DNA of 64,000 bases from Streptomyces sp. GESEQ-35 (GTDB taxonomy: Bacteria; Actinomycetota; Actinomycetes; Streptomycetales; Streptomycetaceae): positions 124,001 to 188,000 of the forward strand of contig NZ_JAFFSX010000003.1 in assembly GCF_017948485.1 (NCBI RefSeq), written 5' to 3'. Position numbers and translations under genes: made by a program. Below, piece by piece: positions 47,340 to 56,350 of the stretch. The notes under the pieces were generated by a model. That model was given only the letters and a program-made list of their open reading frames with translations, was not told the origin of the DNA and searched no databases. Each line of letters opens with the position of its first letter. Positions within the stretch are counted from its first letter, which is position 1.

Positions 47340-48365
47340 TCAGGGCCTGCTCGCGGCGAAGAACGGCATGCTGTCGAGGGGGACGATCTCGATGTTCTTT
47401 CCGGTGCGCGGCGCGTGGATGGCCTTGCCGTCGCCGACGTACATCCCGTTGTGCTGGTTGTCGTTGTACCAGTAGATGATGTCGCCGGGCTGAAGGTCCG
47501 ACCTGGCCACCCTGCGGCCGGCGTCGTACATCTGCTTGACGGTGCGGGGCAGTGAGACGCCCGCCGAGCCCCAGGCCGCGCCCACCAGTCCTGAGCAGTC
47601 GTAGGAGTTGGGGCCGGTGGAACCCCACTCGTAGGGCTTGCCGAGCTGGGCGTACGCGAACTCGACGGCGGTTCTGGCGCGACCGCCGGCCGGACCGTTG
47701 TAGCCGGCCGGCGCGTCGCTGCTGCCCGAGGCGGCGTCCGCACGCTCCTGGTCGGCCTCCATCTTGGCGCGCTGCTGGGCGGTGAGGCTGTTGAGGAGCT
47801 TGCGGGCCTCTCTGAGCTTGCCCTGGACCTCGTCCTTCTTCTCGCCGGCCTTGGTGCGCGCCTCCTCAAGGTCCTTCAGCCGCTGGGTGGCGGTCGCGCG
47901 TTCCTGCGCGAGCTCGCGCTGCTTGCTCTCCAGCGCCCGCAGGGCGTCGGCCTGCCGGTCGCTCGTACGGCCGAGCATCTCGGCCTTGTCGAGGTAGTCG
48001 TCCGGGTCGCCGGCCAGGAAGAGCTGCACGCTCTCGTCGACGGCGCCGCTGCGGTACTGCGCTGCCGCCAACGGGCCTATTTTGGCGCGCAGTTCGTCGA
48101 TCTCCTGCTGTTTGCGAGCCAGCCGGTCCTGTGCGCTGTCCACTTCGCCCTGGAGCTTCTTCTCCTCCTCGCGGACTTCGTTGTACTCCTCGGTGGGAGC
48201 CTCTGCCTCCTCGTAGAGCTTCTCCACCTGCTTGCGCACCTCGTCCACCGTGGGCTTGGGAGCGGCCTGGCTCTGCGTCGGCAAGAGGCTGACGGCACCG
48301 GCGGCCATGCCGAGGGTGGCTATCCGGGCACGGCTGGGCGGCTTCGGCCGACGGTGCGTTCCCAT
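47340..48365 (-). CDS. NlpC/P60 peptidoglycan hydrolase
   Basis: The 341-residue exported protein has a signal peptide (about residues 1-35), a long coiled coil (about 40-205) and a C-terminal NlpC/P60 domain. The catalytic Cys lies in YDCSGLV; the His is in the HNGMYVG strand and a third polar residue is in AIHAP. It cuts peptide stems in the cell wall, like RipA-type enzymes. The ATG at 48365 starts the signal peptide. A BlaI-like site lies about 105 bp upstream, and a blaI gene is nearby, so cell-wall stress control is plausible. Confidence 0.88.
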   Translation of the reverse strand: MGTHRRPKPPSRARIATLGMAAGAVSLLPTQSQAAPKPTVDEVRKQVEKLYEEAEAPTEEYNEVREEEKKLQGEVDSAQDRLARKQQEIDELRAKIGPLAAAQYRSGAVDESVQLFLAGDPDDYLDKAEMLGRTSDRQADALRALESKQRELAQERATATQRLKDLEEARTKAGEKKDEVQGKLREARKLLNSLTAQQRAKMEADQERADAASGSSDAPAGYNGPAGGRARTAVEFAYAQLGKPYEWGSTGPNSYDCSGLVGAAWGSAGVSLPRTVKQMYDAGRRVARSDLQPGDIIYWYNDNQHNGMYVGDGKAIHAPRTGKNIEIVPLDSMPFFAASRP

Positions 48366-48469
48366 CGTGGAGTGGCTCCTCTGCGGGCGTCTGTGGACAA
48401 GCGACGGGCTCAGGCCGTCGAGCCGACGTCTGGGGGTGCCCAGGCATCGACCATGCAAACGCGTTAGAA

Positions 48470-48487
48470 CTTAGTAGCTTCGTAGTT
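48470..48487. promoter_or_regulatory. BlaI-like site upstream of the NlpC/P60 gene
   Basis: On the minus strand AACTACGAAGCTACTAAG contains two ACTAC/TACTA-like half sites, 105-122 bp upstream of the start at 48365. Confidence 0.42.
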
Positions 48488-48534
48488 CGGATCGCAAGCG
48501 AGTCCGAGTCACATCCGTCCCACGCGAAACCTGG

Positions 48535-49446
48535 TCAGCCGAGAGGGGGCGGGCAGGCGACCAGCAGCGGCAGCAGCGGTACGGCCGCGGCCGCGGCGGC
48601 GACAGAGCCCCACAGGGCGGGATGAGGAGCCTTGCGCGGGCCGAGTACTCGCTTCAGGCGGATCAGGACCGTGTGCCCGCCCGCAGCGAATGCGCCCTTG
48701 GGCGCGCGAGCCGCCGCCATCTCGCACATGGCCGTGGCCAGTACCTCGTGGGAGTGGCTGCGCAGTGCGCGGTCGTCCGCGATCATCTCCAACAGCAGCG
48801 CCGTCTGCTCCCGGGCGTGCCGGGCCAGTGGCAGCCACCGGAACACCGAGCGGAATGCCTCCACGGCGGCGAGAACCAGGTGGTGTCGGCCCGCGATGTG
48901 AGCCTGCTCGTGTTCCAGCACGGCGCCGAGCTGCTCCGATGTCAGATGGCGCACGGTCGCGTCACTGATCACGATCCGGGGGCGGCGGCCGGGCAGGCAG
49001 TACACGGCGGGTACGTCGTAGGGCATGACAGTGGCGCACAGCCGGTCCGAGTGACGGCCCACCAGGTCCACCGCCTCCCGGTGCCGCTCCCGGGCCCGGC
49101 GGGCTCGTACGACATGGAAGGAGAAGCTGGCGAGCAGGGCGATTCCGATGACGGCGGGCACGCCGAGAGCGAGCCGGTCCGCCGTGTCCGGGTCGGGGTG
49201 ACCTGCGCTCGTACCCAGGCCGCAGGAGTGCAGGAGACCCACGAGTCCTGCGTGCAGGTGCTCGGCCGGCATGGCCAGGTTGTACGCGGTGAGCGCGGCC
49301 CCGATCGAGAACGACACCGCCAGGGCGTGCCACACCGCTGCCGCGAGGGCGGGGGCCCGGTGCGGCCAGCTGCTGCGCAGCATGACGTGGGGCGCGACGA
49401 ATCCCACCGCTGCCGTGTAGCCGACCAGGACGGGGGCCGCGTTCAC
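48535..49446 (-). CDS. M56 family membrane metallopeptidase (BlaR1-like)
   Basis: The 303-residue protein has membrane helices on both sides of a zinc-peptidase motif HEQAH (in AVLEHEQAHIAGRH). M56 proteins are relatives of BlaR1/MecR1 that cleave the BlaI/MecI repressor after sensing a signal; this one lacks the penicillin-binding sensor domain, so its signal is unknown. The GTG start overlaps the blaI stop (GTGA), confirming a pair. Confidence 0.88.
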   Translation of the reverse strand: MNAAPVLVGYTAAVGFVAPHVMLRSSWPHRAPALAAAVWHALAVSFSIGAALTAYNLAMPAEHLHAGLVGLLHSCGLGTSAGHPDPDTADRLALGVPAVIGIALLASFSFHVVRARRARERHREAVDLVGRHSDRLCATVMPYDVPAVYCLPGRRPRIVISDATVRHLTSEQLGAVLEHEQAHIAGRHHLVLAAVEAFRSVFRWLPLARHAREQTALLLEMIADDRALRSHSHEVLATAMCEMAAARAPKGAFAAGGHTVLIRLKRVLGPRKAPHPALWGSVAAAAAAVPLLPLLVACPPPLG

Positions 49447-49811
49447 GACTTCGCCTGTCGTCCTACGTTCCGCAGGGCCTTGCGCAGGGCGGCGACCTCT
49501 TCCTCGGACATGTTCTCGACGAAGTGGACCAGTGCGGCCGAGCGGTCCTGGCTGGCTTCCAAACCGTCCTCCATGAGTGCGGCGGCGTACGCCTCGCGGC
49601 TGCGGACCGGGGTGTAGAGCCAGGCTCGGCCCTGCTTGCCACGCAGCAGCCAGCCCTTCGTGTACAGGATGTTGGTGACGGTCATCACCGTGGTGTACGC
49701 GACGGGGCGGATCTTGTTGATGTCGTCGACGACCTCACGCACCGTCGCCGGACGCTTCCACCTCCAGAGGCGGTCCATGATCTCCGCCTCGAGATCCCCC
49801 AGCCGTCGCAT
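49443..49811 (-). CDS. BlaI/MecI/CopY family repressor
   Basis: The 122-residue winged-helix protein has the family layout: LGDLEAEIMDRLW near the start, then VREVVDDI, then YTTVMTVTNILYTKGWLLRGKQGRAWLY. Its partner is the M56 peptidase that overlaps its stop. In this family the repressor controls its own operon and further targets such as beta-lactamase or copper genes. The ATG at 49811 follows GAAGGGAAG. TACTA words occur upstream of this gene and of three other leftward genes here. Confidence 0.88.
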   Translation of the reverse strand: MRRLGDLEAEIMDRLWRWKRPATVREVVDDINKIRPVAYTTVMTVTNILYTKGWLLRGKQGRAWLYTPVRSREAYAAALMEDGLEASQDRSAALVHFVENMSEEEVAALRKALRNVGRQAKS

Positions 49812-49848
49812 GGCCCTGACTTCCCTTCGCCGCCCAGTACGCAAAGCC

Positions 49849-49858
49849 ATAGTAGACG
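49849..49858. promoter_or_regulatory. BlaI-like site upstream of blaI
   Basis: GTCTACTATG on the minus strand lies 38-47 bp upstream of the blaI start and has the TACTA core. It would be the autoregulatory site. Confidence 0.4.
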
Positions 49859-49956
49859 GGGGTCTGTCAGGCCCTTGGGGGCGTTGGCGGACGGCTACAC
49901 CTGGCCGGGCAGCTCGTACCCGGCTTCGGCGATTACGTCGTCCACGTTGCGCCGTG

Positions 49957-49975
49957 GATACCCCGGGCGGGTATC
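49957..49975. promoter_or_regulatory. CsoR-type operator 4
   Basis: GATACCC-CGGGC-GGGTATC has 7-bp perfect arms. It lies 45-63 bp upstream of the DUF6153 gene at 50020 and resembles the other CsoR-type palindromes. Confidence 0.65.
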
Positions 49976-50019
49976 GTGTCATGTGCCCACTCCGGCGACG
50001 CCCGAGATGCAAGGGATCA

Positions 50020-50457
50020 ATGACCCGCCCCTACGATGAGGCCGTGGCTCGCCTCGGACAGCTCGCTCGACCGCACTCGACGGTGCGGTTCTCCGGGCTG
50101 CTCGTGTGCGCCCTGCTGCTGGGGCTGCTCGGTATGCACGGCCTCGGGCCGGTTCCGCCAGTCGCGGCCGCCCCCGGTCACGAGCGTATGGCGGCGGTCG
50201 AGGACATGCGTGTCGTGGCGTCCATGCCGGGCACCTGCGATCACGGCGACGGCGGCTGCGAGGGCCACACGGACCACGCGGATGCGACGTGCGCCTCCGC
50301 GTCCGCGAACGGATCGCCCACTGTCGTTCCCATGATGCTGCCCGACGTGGCGGCCTGGGCAGCGCCCACGCAGCTGCGCACTTCTCCGTCCGGCTGTGGT
50401 CCCGACGGCGGCAGAGCCCCGCCTTCACTCTCCGAACTCCAACTCCTGCGGATATAG
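50020..50457 (+). CDS. DUF6153 family small membrane protein
   Basis: The 145-residue protein has one hydrophobic helix (GLLVCALLLGLLGMHGLG, residues about 22-39), then a His/Asp/Cys-rich segment (CDHGDGGCEGHTDHADATC) that could bind metal, and ends LQLLRI. It belongs to the DUF6153 group of Streptomyces proteins found near DUF305 genes. The CsoR-type palindrome upstream suggests copper induction. AAGGGA lies close before the ATG. Confidence 0.72.
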   Translation: MTRPYDEAVARLGQLARPHSTVRFSGLLVCALLLGLLGMHGLGPVPPVAAAPGHERMAAVEDMRVVASMPGTCDHGDGGCEGHTDHADATCASASANGSPTVVPMMLPDVAAWAAPTQLRTSPSGCGPDGGRAPPSLSELQLLRI

Positions 50458-50545
50458 AGCAGCCCGCGCGTCGACGCACGCCCGAACAGGCGCGACGCCG
50501 CGCATCGGCATGCCCCCTCACAGATCCAGTCCCAGGAGCTCAACC

Positions 50546-51202
50546 ATGCCTGCACACCGCAAGCTCATCCGCCGTACCGCCCTCGCCGCCACCGCGGGAG
50601 TCGCCGCCCTCGTCCTCGCCGCCTGTGGCAGCGACAGCGGCGGTCACGACATGGGGTCCATGGAGTCCGACTCCAGCCCGACCGCGACCGCTTCCGCTTC
50701 CGCTTCGGCCGAGGCCGGCACCCACAACGGCGCGGACGTCGCCTTCGCCACGGAGATGATCCAGCACCACCGTCAGGCCGTCGAGATGGCCGACCTCGCG
50801 GACAGCCGTGCCTCCTCGCAGGAGGTCAAGGACCTCGCCACGAAGATCAAGGCTGCGCAGGACCCGGAGATCAAGACGATGTCCGGCTGGCTCACCTCGT
50901 GGGGCGAGGAAGTCCCCGAGGACATGTCGTCCGCCATGCCCGGGATGGACCACGACATGTCGTCCTCCATGCCCGGCATGATGAGCAGCGAGGACATGGA
51001 CAAGCTGGACAAGGCATCCGGCGCCGAGTTCGACACGATGTTCCTCGAGATGATGGTCGAACACCACGAGGGCGCCATCGAGATGGCCAGGACCGAGAAG
51101 GCTGACGGCAAGTACGGTCCCGCCACGAAGCTCGCGGACGACGTGATCACGGCCCAGACCGCCGAGATCGGGCAGATGAACAAGATGCTCGGCAAGAGCT
51201 GA
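50546..51202 (+). CDS. DUF305 lipoprotein
   Basis: The 218-residue lipoprotein has a signal peptide with lipobox LAAC (Cys27), then a Met/His/Asp-rich linker and a DUF305 domain with two HH motifs (MIQHHRQAVEMA and MVEHHEGAIEMA) in a ferritin-like four-helix arrangement. A Met-rich insert (MPGMDHDMSSSMPGMM) between the halves looks like a copper-binding element. DUF305 proteins are often near copper resistance genes. The ATG at 50546 follows CAGGAGC. It lies 88 bp after the DUF6153 gene. Confidence 0.9.
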   Translation: MPAHRKLIRRTALAATAGVAALVLAACGSDSGGHDMGSMESDSSPTATASASASAEAGTHNGADVAFATEMIQHHRQAVEMADLADSRASSQEVKDLATKIKAAQDPEIKTMSGWLTSWGEEVPEDMSSAMPGMDHDMSSSMPGMMSSEDMDKLDKASGAEFDTMFLEMMVEHHEGAIEMARTEKADGKYGPATKLADDVITAQTAEIGQMNKMLGKS

Positions 51203-51421
51203 CATACCGTCAAGGCGGTGGGCCGACAGGACGAGATCCCGTCGGTCCACCGTTCTTGTGCCGTCGGGACGCCTGGCGGACTGTTTGCAGCCGATGAAGT
51301 GCCCGGCCCATCACGGCGGTTGGCCCTGCCGGGCGGCGGGCCCGTGCCCACGTGGCTTGTTCACGCGGTGTTCGCATGGTTCGAAGTACAGGTGCCTTCC
51401 GAGTCAGGCTAGGATCACGGC

Positions 51422-51889
51422 GTGATTACGGCCTGGTCTCCGTCTGGCGTACAGCGGAGCCGCTCATCAGCGGCTCTGTGGCGTGTGCTGGGACTGGGCC
51501 TGCTCCTCTTCGGCCTGCTGTATACGCATGCGGTCAGCCCTGATGCGACGGTGAGTCACCTCACTTCCGCGGAAGCCGCCCCGGTGTCCGACGTTCTCAT
51601 CGAGTCAACTGCCGAGCCGGAGAAGGTTGCAAGTGCCACGCGGGTTCTGACGGCGAGCGATTCTTCGGAAGACCATCACGGTGGTCATGGGAAGCACCCC
51701 GCCGGAGGGGAATGCACGCTGGGACAGCCTCCGCAGGGGCCTGACGTGGGGATGCCCAGCCTGTGGCCGTTGAGTTCGGTCACGGACAACTGCCTTGTCG
51801 TCCCAGCGCATGCTTGTCCCTCCGTGGCACGGGACTTCGCGGTGCCGACAGCGCACCATGCGGCAGAAACTGCGGTTCTTCGCATCTAG
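51422..51889 (+). CDS. DUF6153-like small membrane protein, second copy
   Basis: The 155-residue protein repeats the plan of the gene at 50020: one membrane helix (LGLGLLLFGLLYTHAV), a His-rich middle (HHGGHGKHPAGGEC) and the same kind of ending, AVLRI. The two are distant paralogues. AGGATC lies before the GTG start. Confidence 0.62.
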   Translation: MITAWSPSGVQRSRSSAALWRVLGLGLLLFGLLYTHAVSPDATVSHLTSAEAAPVSDVLIESTAEPEKVASATRVLTASDSSEDHHGGHGKHPAGGECTLGQPPQGPDVGMPSLWPLSSVTDNCLVVPAHACPSVARDFAVPTAHHAAETAVLRI

Positions 51890-52112
51890 GTCAGCGCCCT
51901 CACGAACCGGTCGACACTTCCCGGGGATGCACCGACTCGGCCAGAAGCCACAGTCGTGCCCACTCTCCGGTCGGTCGGTTCATCGGCGTCTGACCTCCTG
52001 CGCGTCGCCCACAGTGCGGCGCCGGGTGGTCGACGGCTCTCCACCACCCCCCACTGATCGCTGCCCCGTGCCGTGAGTCTTCCGGCGAGGGCGGCCGCCG
52101 CGCGGAGGACCT

Positions 52113-52553
52113 GTGCCGCATTCCCCTGCCACATCTCGTGTTCCTGCCCCAAGAACGGGTTCGCTTCGAAAGATTCGAAAGAACGGACTCGTGCGCACCG
52201 CGCTCTGCATTCTGTTGCTCCTGGTGCCGCCGTGCGTCGGCGACCAACTCCATGCCTCGGAGCAGTCGTACGGTCGCTCGGCCGCCGCGTCGAGTGACGT
52301 CCCGTTACCGGAGGCGAGCTTCGAGAAGGAAACCCTCGAAGCCGCCGAGTCCCCGGACCGCTGTCATGGTCCCGGTCCTGGACCTGCCGCGTTCGCGCCG
52401 GCGACCGCTCGCGTTCTGCCGCCCGCCCTCGCCGCCGTGTCGCCGGCGGACACGGCAGACAACCTCACGCGTGTCTCTACCAAGGCGTCGCGAAGACGGC
52501 CGCCGAGCGGCGGCCGGCCCGCTCTCATCGCCATCTGCCGGTGGCGCACATAG
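52113..52553 (+). CDS. Small membrane or exported protein of unknown function
   Basis: The 146-residue product has a basic N-terminus, one hydrophobic stretch (ALCILLLLVPPCVG, residues about 30-43) and a Pro/Ala-rich remainder. I chose the GTG at 52113 because CGGAGGACC precedes it; the GTG at 52191 would make the hydrophobic stretch a signal peptide. It lies about 100 bp before the cysteine-synthase-like gene. It may be a further distant relative of the DUF6153 proteins, but only the layout supports that. Confidence 0.5.
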   Translation: MPHSPATSRVPAPRTGSLRKIRKNGLVRTALCILLLLVPPCVGDQLHASEQSYGRSAAASSDVPLPEASFEKETLEAAESPDRCHGPGPGPAAFAPATARVLPPALAAVSPADTADNLTRVSTKASRRRPPSGGRPALIAICRWRT

Positions 52554-52661
52554 ACGCCGCCCCGGCGGTCGGCCCCGGCCGACCTGCCGCGCACCGCGCC
52601 CTTCTGACGGAGCGCGAGATGAGCATCCGCACGCGTCCACACCGAATGAGAGCGAACACAG

Positions 52662-53771
52662 ATGCACTCTCTGACCACGAGTGATTCCATCCCCGCCGGC
52701 TCCACCCTCCAGGGGCTCGTCGGCAACACCCCCGTATTGCAGGTCTCCCAGCCCTTCACACCGGCCGACCGTGGCTTCTGGGCCAAGCTGGAGGGCTTCA
52801 ACCCCGGCGGCATCAAGGACCGCCCCGGACTGCACATGGTCGAACGGGCCCGGACCCGGGGGGACTTGCAGCCGGAACGCCCGATCATCGAGTCGACCAG
52901 CGGCACCCTGGGCCTCGGCCTCGCCCTCGCCGGGATGGTCTACGGCCACCCCGTCACCCTCGTCACCGACCCGGGCCTGGAATCATCCATGACCCGACTC
53001 CTCACCGCCTACGGCGCCACCGTCGACATGGTGTCCGAACCGCACCCCACGGGCGGCTGGCAGCAGGCCCGCCGCGACCGCGTCGCCGAACTGCTGGAGC
53101 AGCAGCGCGGAGCCTGGTGCCCCGACCAGTACAACAACCCCGACAACGTCACCGCCTACACCCCGCTCGCCCTCGAACTCGCCTCGCAGATGGGCCACAT
53201 CGACACACTCGTCTGCAGCGTCGGCACCGGCGGGCACTCCGCGGGCATCTCACGCGTCCTGCGCCAGCTGTACCCCGGGATGCGGCTGGTGGGCGTGGAC
53301 ACCGTCGGCTCGACCATCTTCGGCCAGCCCGCCCGGCCCCGCCTCATGCGCGGCCTCGGCTCCAGCATCTACCCGCGCAACGTCGCGTACGAGAACTTCA
53401 GCGAGGTGCACTGGGTGGCGCCCGCCGAATCCGTCTGGGCCTGCCGGCAGTTGGCCGCCTCGCACTACGCCACGGGCGGCTGGAGCGTCGGAGCGGTCGC
53501 GCTCGTGGCCGGCTGGCTCGCTCGTACGGCCCCGCCGCCCACCCGCATCGCGGCGATCTTCCCCGACGGACCCCAGCGATATCTGGAGACCATCTACGAC
53601 GACCAATACTGCGCCGAGCGCGGGCTGCTGGCGGCACCCCCGGCACCCGAACCGGAGGTCATCGGACGCCCCGACGAAAAGGAGGTCATCCGCTGGACCC
53701 GCTGCGCGACCGTCGGCGACCCGCTCTCCCTGCCTGCCGAGACGGCCGGTGCCGAAGGCGGGGCGCTGTGA
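52662..53771 (+). CDS. Cysteine synthase-like PLP enzyme
   Basis: The 369-residue fold-type II PLP enzyme resembles cysteine synthases: [11 protein letters not shown], the lysine region [11 protein letters not shown] (usually NPGGSVKDR), the STSGTLG substrate loop and the phosphate loop [11 protein letters not shown]. It has a C-terminal extension of about 60 residues. Relatives make cysteine, cystathionine-type products or 2,3-diaminopropionate precursors for metal-chelating molecules. Its stop overlaps the start of an MFS exporter, so the product may be exported. Confidence 0.82.
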   Translation: MHSLTTSDSIPAGSTLQGLVGNTPVLQVSQPFTPADRGFWAKLEGFNPGGIKDRPGLHMVERARTRGDLQPERPIIESTSGTLGLGLALAGMVYGHPVTLVTDPGLESSMTRLLTAYGATVDMVSEPHPTGGWQQARRDRVAELLEQQRGAWCPDQYNNPDNVTAYTPLALELASQMGHIDTLVCSVGTGGHSAGISRVLRQLYPGMRLVGVDTVGSTIFGQPARPRLMRGLGSSIYPRNVAYENFSEVHWVAPAESVWACRQLAASHYATGGWSVGAVALVAGWLARTAPPPTRIAAIFPDGPQRYLETIYDDQYCAERGLLAAPPAPEPEVIGRPDEKEVIRWTRCATVGDPLSLPAETAGAEGGAL

Positions 53772-55066
53772 AGACGACACTCACGCAGGTCCGCACCTAC
53801 GACCGAAGCGTCCAGCTGCTCATGGTGAACCAGTTCACCATCAACCTCGGCTTCTACATGCTGATGCCCTACCTGGCCGCCCACCTGTCCGGAACCCTCG
53901 GGCTGGCCGGCTGGCTGGTCGGGCTCGTCCTGGGCGTACGGAACTTCAGCCAGCAGGGCATGTTCCTCATCGGCGGCACCCTCGCCGACCGGCTCGGCTA
54001 CAAGCCCCTGATTGTCGCCGGTTGCGTGCTGCGGACCGTCGGCTTCGCCACGCTCGGCCTGGTCGACTCGGTCCCGGCGCTGCTCGCGGCCTCGGCGGCG
54101 ACCGGTTTCGCGGGGGCCTTGTTCAACCCGGCCGTCCGCGCCTACCTCGCGGCCGACACGGGCAAGCGCCGAGTCGAGGCGTTCGCGCTGTTCAACGTCT
54201 TCTACCAGGCCGGGATCCTGCTCGGCCCGCTGGTGGGCATGCTGCTGACCGGCGTCGACTTCCGGATCACCTGCCTGGTCTCGGCGGCGATCTTCGCGCT
54301 GCTGAGCGTTGTGCAGATCCGGTCGTTGCCGGCTCGCCGGGCGGACGACGCGGCGCGCACGAAGGCCGGCGGCCGGGAGCGGGTGCTGTCCCAGTGGGGC
54401 GGGATCCTGCGCAACCGCGCCTTCCTGCTCTTCTCCACGGCCATGATCGGCTCGTACGTCCTGTCCTTCCAGGTCTACCTGGCGCTGCCGCTGGAGGTAC
54501 GACGACTGGGCGGCGAGGGGGAGTTCGGAACTGCGGCCGTCGCGCTCCTCTTCGCCGCGTCCGGTCTCGCCACCATCTTCGGCCAGACCCGGGTGACGGC
54601 GTGGTGCACGGCGCGGTTGGAGCCAGGACAGGCCCTGGCCTGGGGGCTGTTGACCATGGGGCTGGCGTTCGTGCCGCTCCTCGCGGCGACGGCTGTGCCC
54701 GTGCCCGACGAGGGGATCGGACGCCGGCTGCTCGCCGCCGTTCCGCCGACGCTGGCCGCGCTGATGCTGGCCCTGGGCACGATGATCGCGTACCCCTTCG
54801 AGATGGACACGATCGTCCGGCTCTCCGGTGACCGTCTCGTCGCCACCCATTACGGGCTCTACAACACCATCTGCGGCGTCGGTATCACACTGGGCAACCT
54901 GCTCACCGGAGCGGCCCTCGACGCTGCCCGGGCGGCAGGCATGTCCGCGCTGCCGTGGCTGGCGCTGCTCGTCCTCGGCCTGGCCTGCGCCGGGTCCCTG
55001 TACGGGCTGCACCGGGCCGGCCGGTTGACACTCAACGCTGCTGAACCCGAGCCCGTCGTGGCGTAA
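53768..55066 (+). CDS. MFS transporter
   Basis: The 432-residue protein has twelve predicted membrane helices and the MFS loop [12 protein letters not shown] between helices two and three. It is of the drug/small-molecule exporter type. The GTG start overlaps the stop of the cysteine-synthase-like gene (GTGA), so the two are translationally coupled; export of that enzyme's product is likely. A hairpin follows the stop. Confidence 0.88.
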   Translation: MKTTLTQVRTYDRSVQLLMVNQFTINLGFYMLMPYLAAHLSGTLGLAGWLVGLVLGVRNFSQQGMFLIGGTLADRLGYKPLIVAGCVLRTVGFATLGLVDSVPALLAASAATGFAGALFNPAVRAYLAADTGKRRVEAFALFNVFYQAGILLGPLVGMLLTGVDFRITCLVSAAIFALLSVVQIRSLPARRADDAARTKAGGRERVLSQWGGILRNRAFLLFSTAMIGSYVLSFQVYLALPLEVRRLGGEGEFGTAAVALLFAASGLATIFGQTRVTAWCTARLEPGQALAWGLLTMGLAFVPLLAATAVPVPDEGIGRRLLAAVPPTLAALMLALGTMIAYPFEMDTIVRLSGDRLVATHYGLYNTICGVGITLGNLLTGAALDAARAAGMSALPWLALLVLGLACAGSLYGLHRAGRLTLNAAEPEPVVA

Positions 55067-55080
55067 CGGAACAATTCTTG

Positions 55081-55115
55081 AGGGGCGAGCCGCCTGATGG
55101 CAGCGGTTCGCCCCT
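55081..55115 (+). terminator. Terminator after the MFS gene
   Basis: AGGGGCGAGCCGC and GCGGTTCGCCCCT form a 13-bp stem with one G-U pair, 15 bp past the stop codon. Confidence 0.8.
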
Positions 55116-55129
55116 CCCTGAGGCCCCAA

Positions 55130-55395
55130 GGCTCGTGGCATGCATTTTCTGGTGCGGGTCGCGCTCGAAGATGGGGCACGCGGAGGGCACGAGTGCCTTG
55201 CGGGTGCAGCCCGCTCACGTTGCAGCACGGCACTGACCTGCGACTTCACGTCAACCATGAGCAAGTTCGCGTGGCCAGAGCACTCAGCCTGTCCGTCCCG
55301 AACGACGCCGGACGCATACCGCTCATCGCGCATCTCGACAAGAGGAGGCGCAACGTCCTTGCGGGAGCAGGCGCTTGGCCGCCGAGGATCCCGCG
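55130..55395. repeat. Post-attachment segment, diverged family member E
   Basis: No gene is supported. The stretch shares patches with the segments after 32,299 and 38,986: GCATTTT near 55,143, then 55166-55193 (CGAAGATGGGGCACGCGG and on), then CTCAGCCTGTCCGTCCC at 55283-55299. A PIN toxin gene follows directly, as after member A. Confidence 0.6.
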
Positions 55396-55839
55396 TCAGA
55401 GCGGAAGGTCGTCCGGGAGTACCCGGAACGCCTTGTGGCGGCCCAATGGTCGTACGGCCCGGAAGTCCCTTCGGTCGAAGGTGAGGATCGCATCGGTGTC
55501 GTAGTCGGCCGCAAGCGCCACGTTCACCGCGTCGGCGAGGTCCAGGTCGAGAGTGCCGTAGCGGAACCGGACGGACTGAGCGGCGCCCAGGTGGTCTTCC
55601 GTAATCTCTGGCATGACGACCCGGCCCCGGCTCATCCAACGCCGCAGGTCGTCGACCGCGCTGACGGCGGCTGCGCGTCCCAGCTCGCGCGTGGCCACGT
55701 GATCGAGTTCCGCCAGCAGGAGCGGGGACATGATCAGGAGACCGGCCGTCATGATCGCCTCGTTCGCCGCCCCGTGCTCCGGGTGCGTCGAGTCGAGAGC
55801 GGCCAGGAGGCCGGACGTGTCCGCGATGACAATGATCAC
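55396..55839 (-). CDS. vapC: PIN-domain toxin (VapC type), second pair
   Basis: The 147-residue PIN ribonuclease has its acidic residues in order: Asp in VIADTSGLLAAL, Glu in LLLAELDHVA, Asp in LDLADAVNVALA and Asp in LTFDRRDFRA. The GTG at 55839 overlaps the antitoxin stop (GTGA). It is not closely similar to the PIN protein at 32681, so the pairs were acquired separately or diverged long ago. Confidence 0.88.
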   Translation of the reverse strand: MIIVIADTSGLLAALDSTHPEHGAANEAIMTAGLLIMSPLLLAELDHVATRELGRAAAVSAVDDLRRWMSRGRVVMPEITEDHLGAAQSVRFRYGTLDLDLADAVNVALAADYDTDAILTFDRRDFRAVRPLGRHKAFRVLPDDLPL

Positions 55840-56096
55840 GCAGCGGTTCCGGAGTCCGTCTCGCGGCGGACCGCATCGGCGACCGCGTCACGGACCTCAG
55901 CCTTGGACGGCGTACGCCCCGACCCCTCGAACGTCCGCGAGAAAAGCGGCTCGTCCCAGACCCGGTTCGCCATGGCCGCGAGATGGATCCCCTGTCGGAT
56001 GATCTCGGCCTCGCTTATGCCCCGCCGCTTGGCCGCCTCCTTGATGATCGCCAGGTCTTCGGGGTCGGCGTAGACGTTCGTGCGCTTCATGGACAT
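55836..56096 (-). CDS. vapB: VapB-type antitoxin, second pair
   Basis: The 86-residue protein begins with a ribbon-helix-helix/CopG-like segment (KRTNVYADPEDLAIIKEAA, RGISEAEIIRQGIHLA). The acidic and basic tail would bind the toxin. The start is the ATG at 56096 or 56090; neither has a strong ribosome-binding site. GATGTACAT, a word also in the operator of the first vapBC pair, lies about 30 bp upstream. Confidence 0.82.
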   Translation of the reverse strand: MSMKRTNVYADPEDLAIIKEAAKRRGISEAEIIRQGIHLAAMANRVWDEPLFSRTFEGSGRTPSKAEVRDAVADAVRRETDSGTAA

Positions 56097-56170
56097 GTAC
56101 CAAGCGTAGTCCATGTACTGGATTGATGTACATAACACTTTCGGCGCGTTGCCCAGGCGGCGACATCGGC

Positions 56171-56188
56171 GATTCTCGTCTCCCGCTC
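56171..56188 (+). repeat. Partial attachment copy 3 (end of the tRNA tail)
   Basis: GATTCTCGTC-T-CCCGCTC matches the last 18 bp of the tRNA-Gly 3' end with one change. The 5' part of the tail is missing. The tRNA-terminator hairpin and GTTGTTGTCCAGG follow as at copy 2. Confidence 0.7.
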
Positions 56189-56195
56189 CAGATTG

Positions 56196-56222
56196 AAACC
56201 CCAGGTCAGTGGCCTGGGGTTT
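56196..56222 (+). terminator. Copy of the tRNA-Gly terminator
   Basis: AAACCCCAGG and CCTGGGGTTT form a 10-bp stem with 7-nt loop. It is nearly the hairpin that follows the true tRNA at 32272, and travels with the partial attachment copy. Confidence 0.75.
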
Positions 56223-56350
56223 GTTGTTGTCCAGGGCCCTGGGGCGCAGAAGTCGCTTGGGGAGAGGGCGACTTGTGAGAGCCCTGCTGCATGGCCATGC
56301 CGGCCACCGACCGCGTCACCATCCAATTCCGCGTCCGCGCCCAGTAGGGC

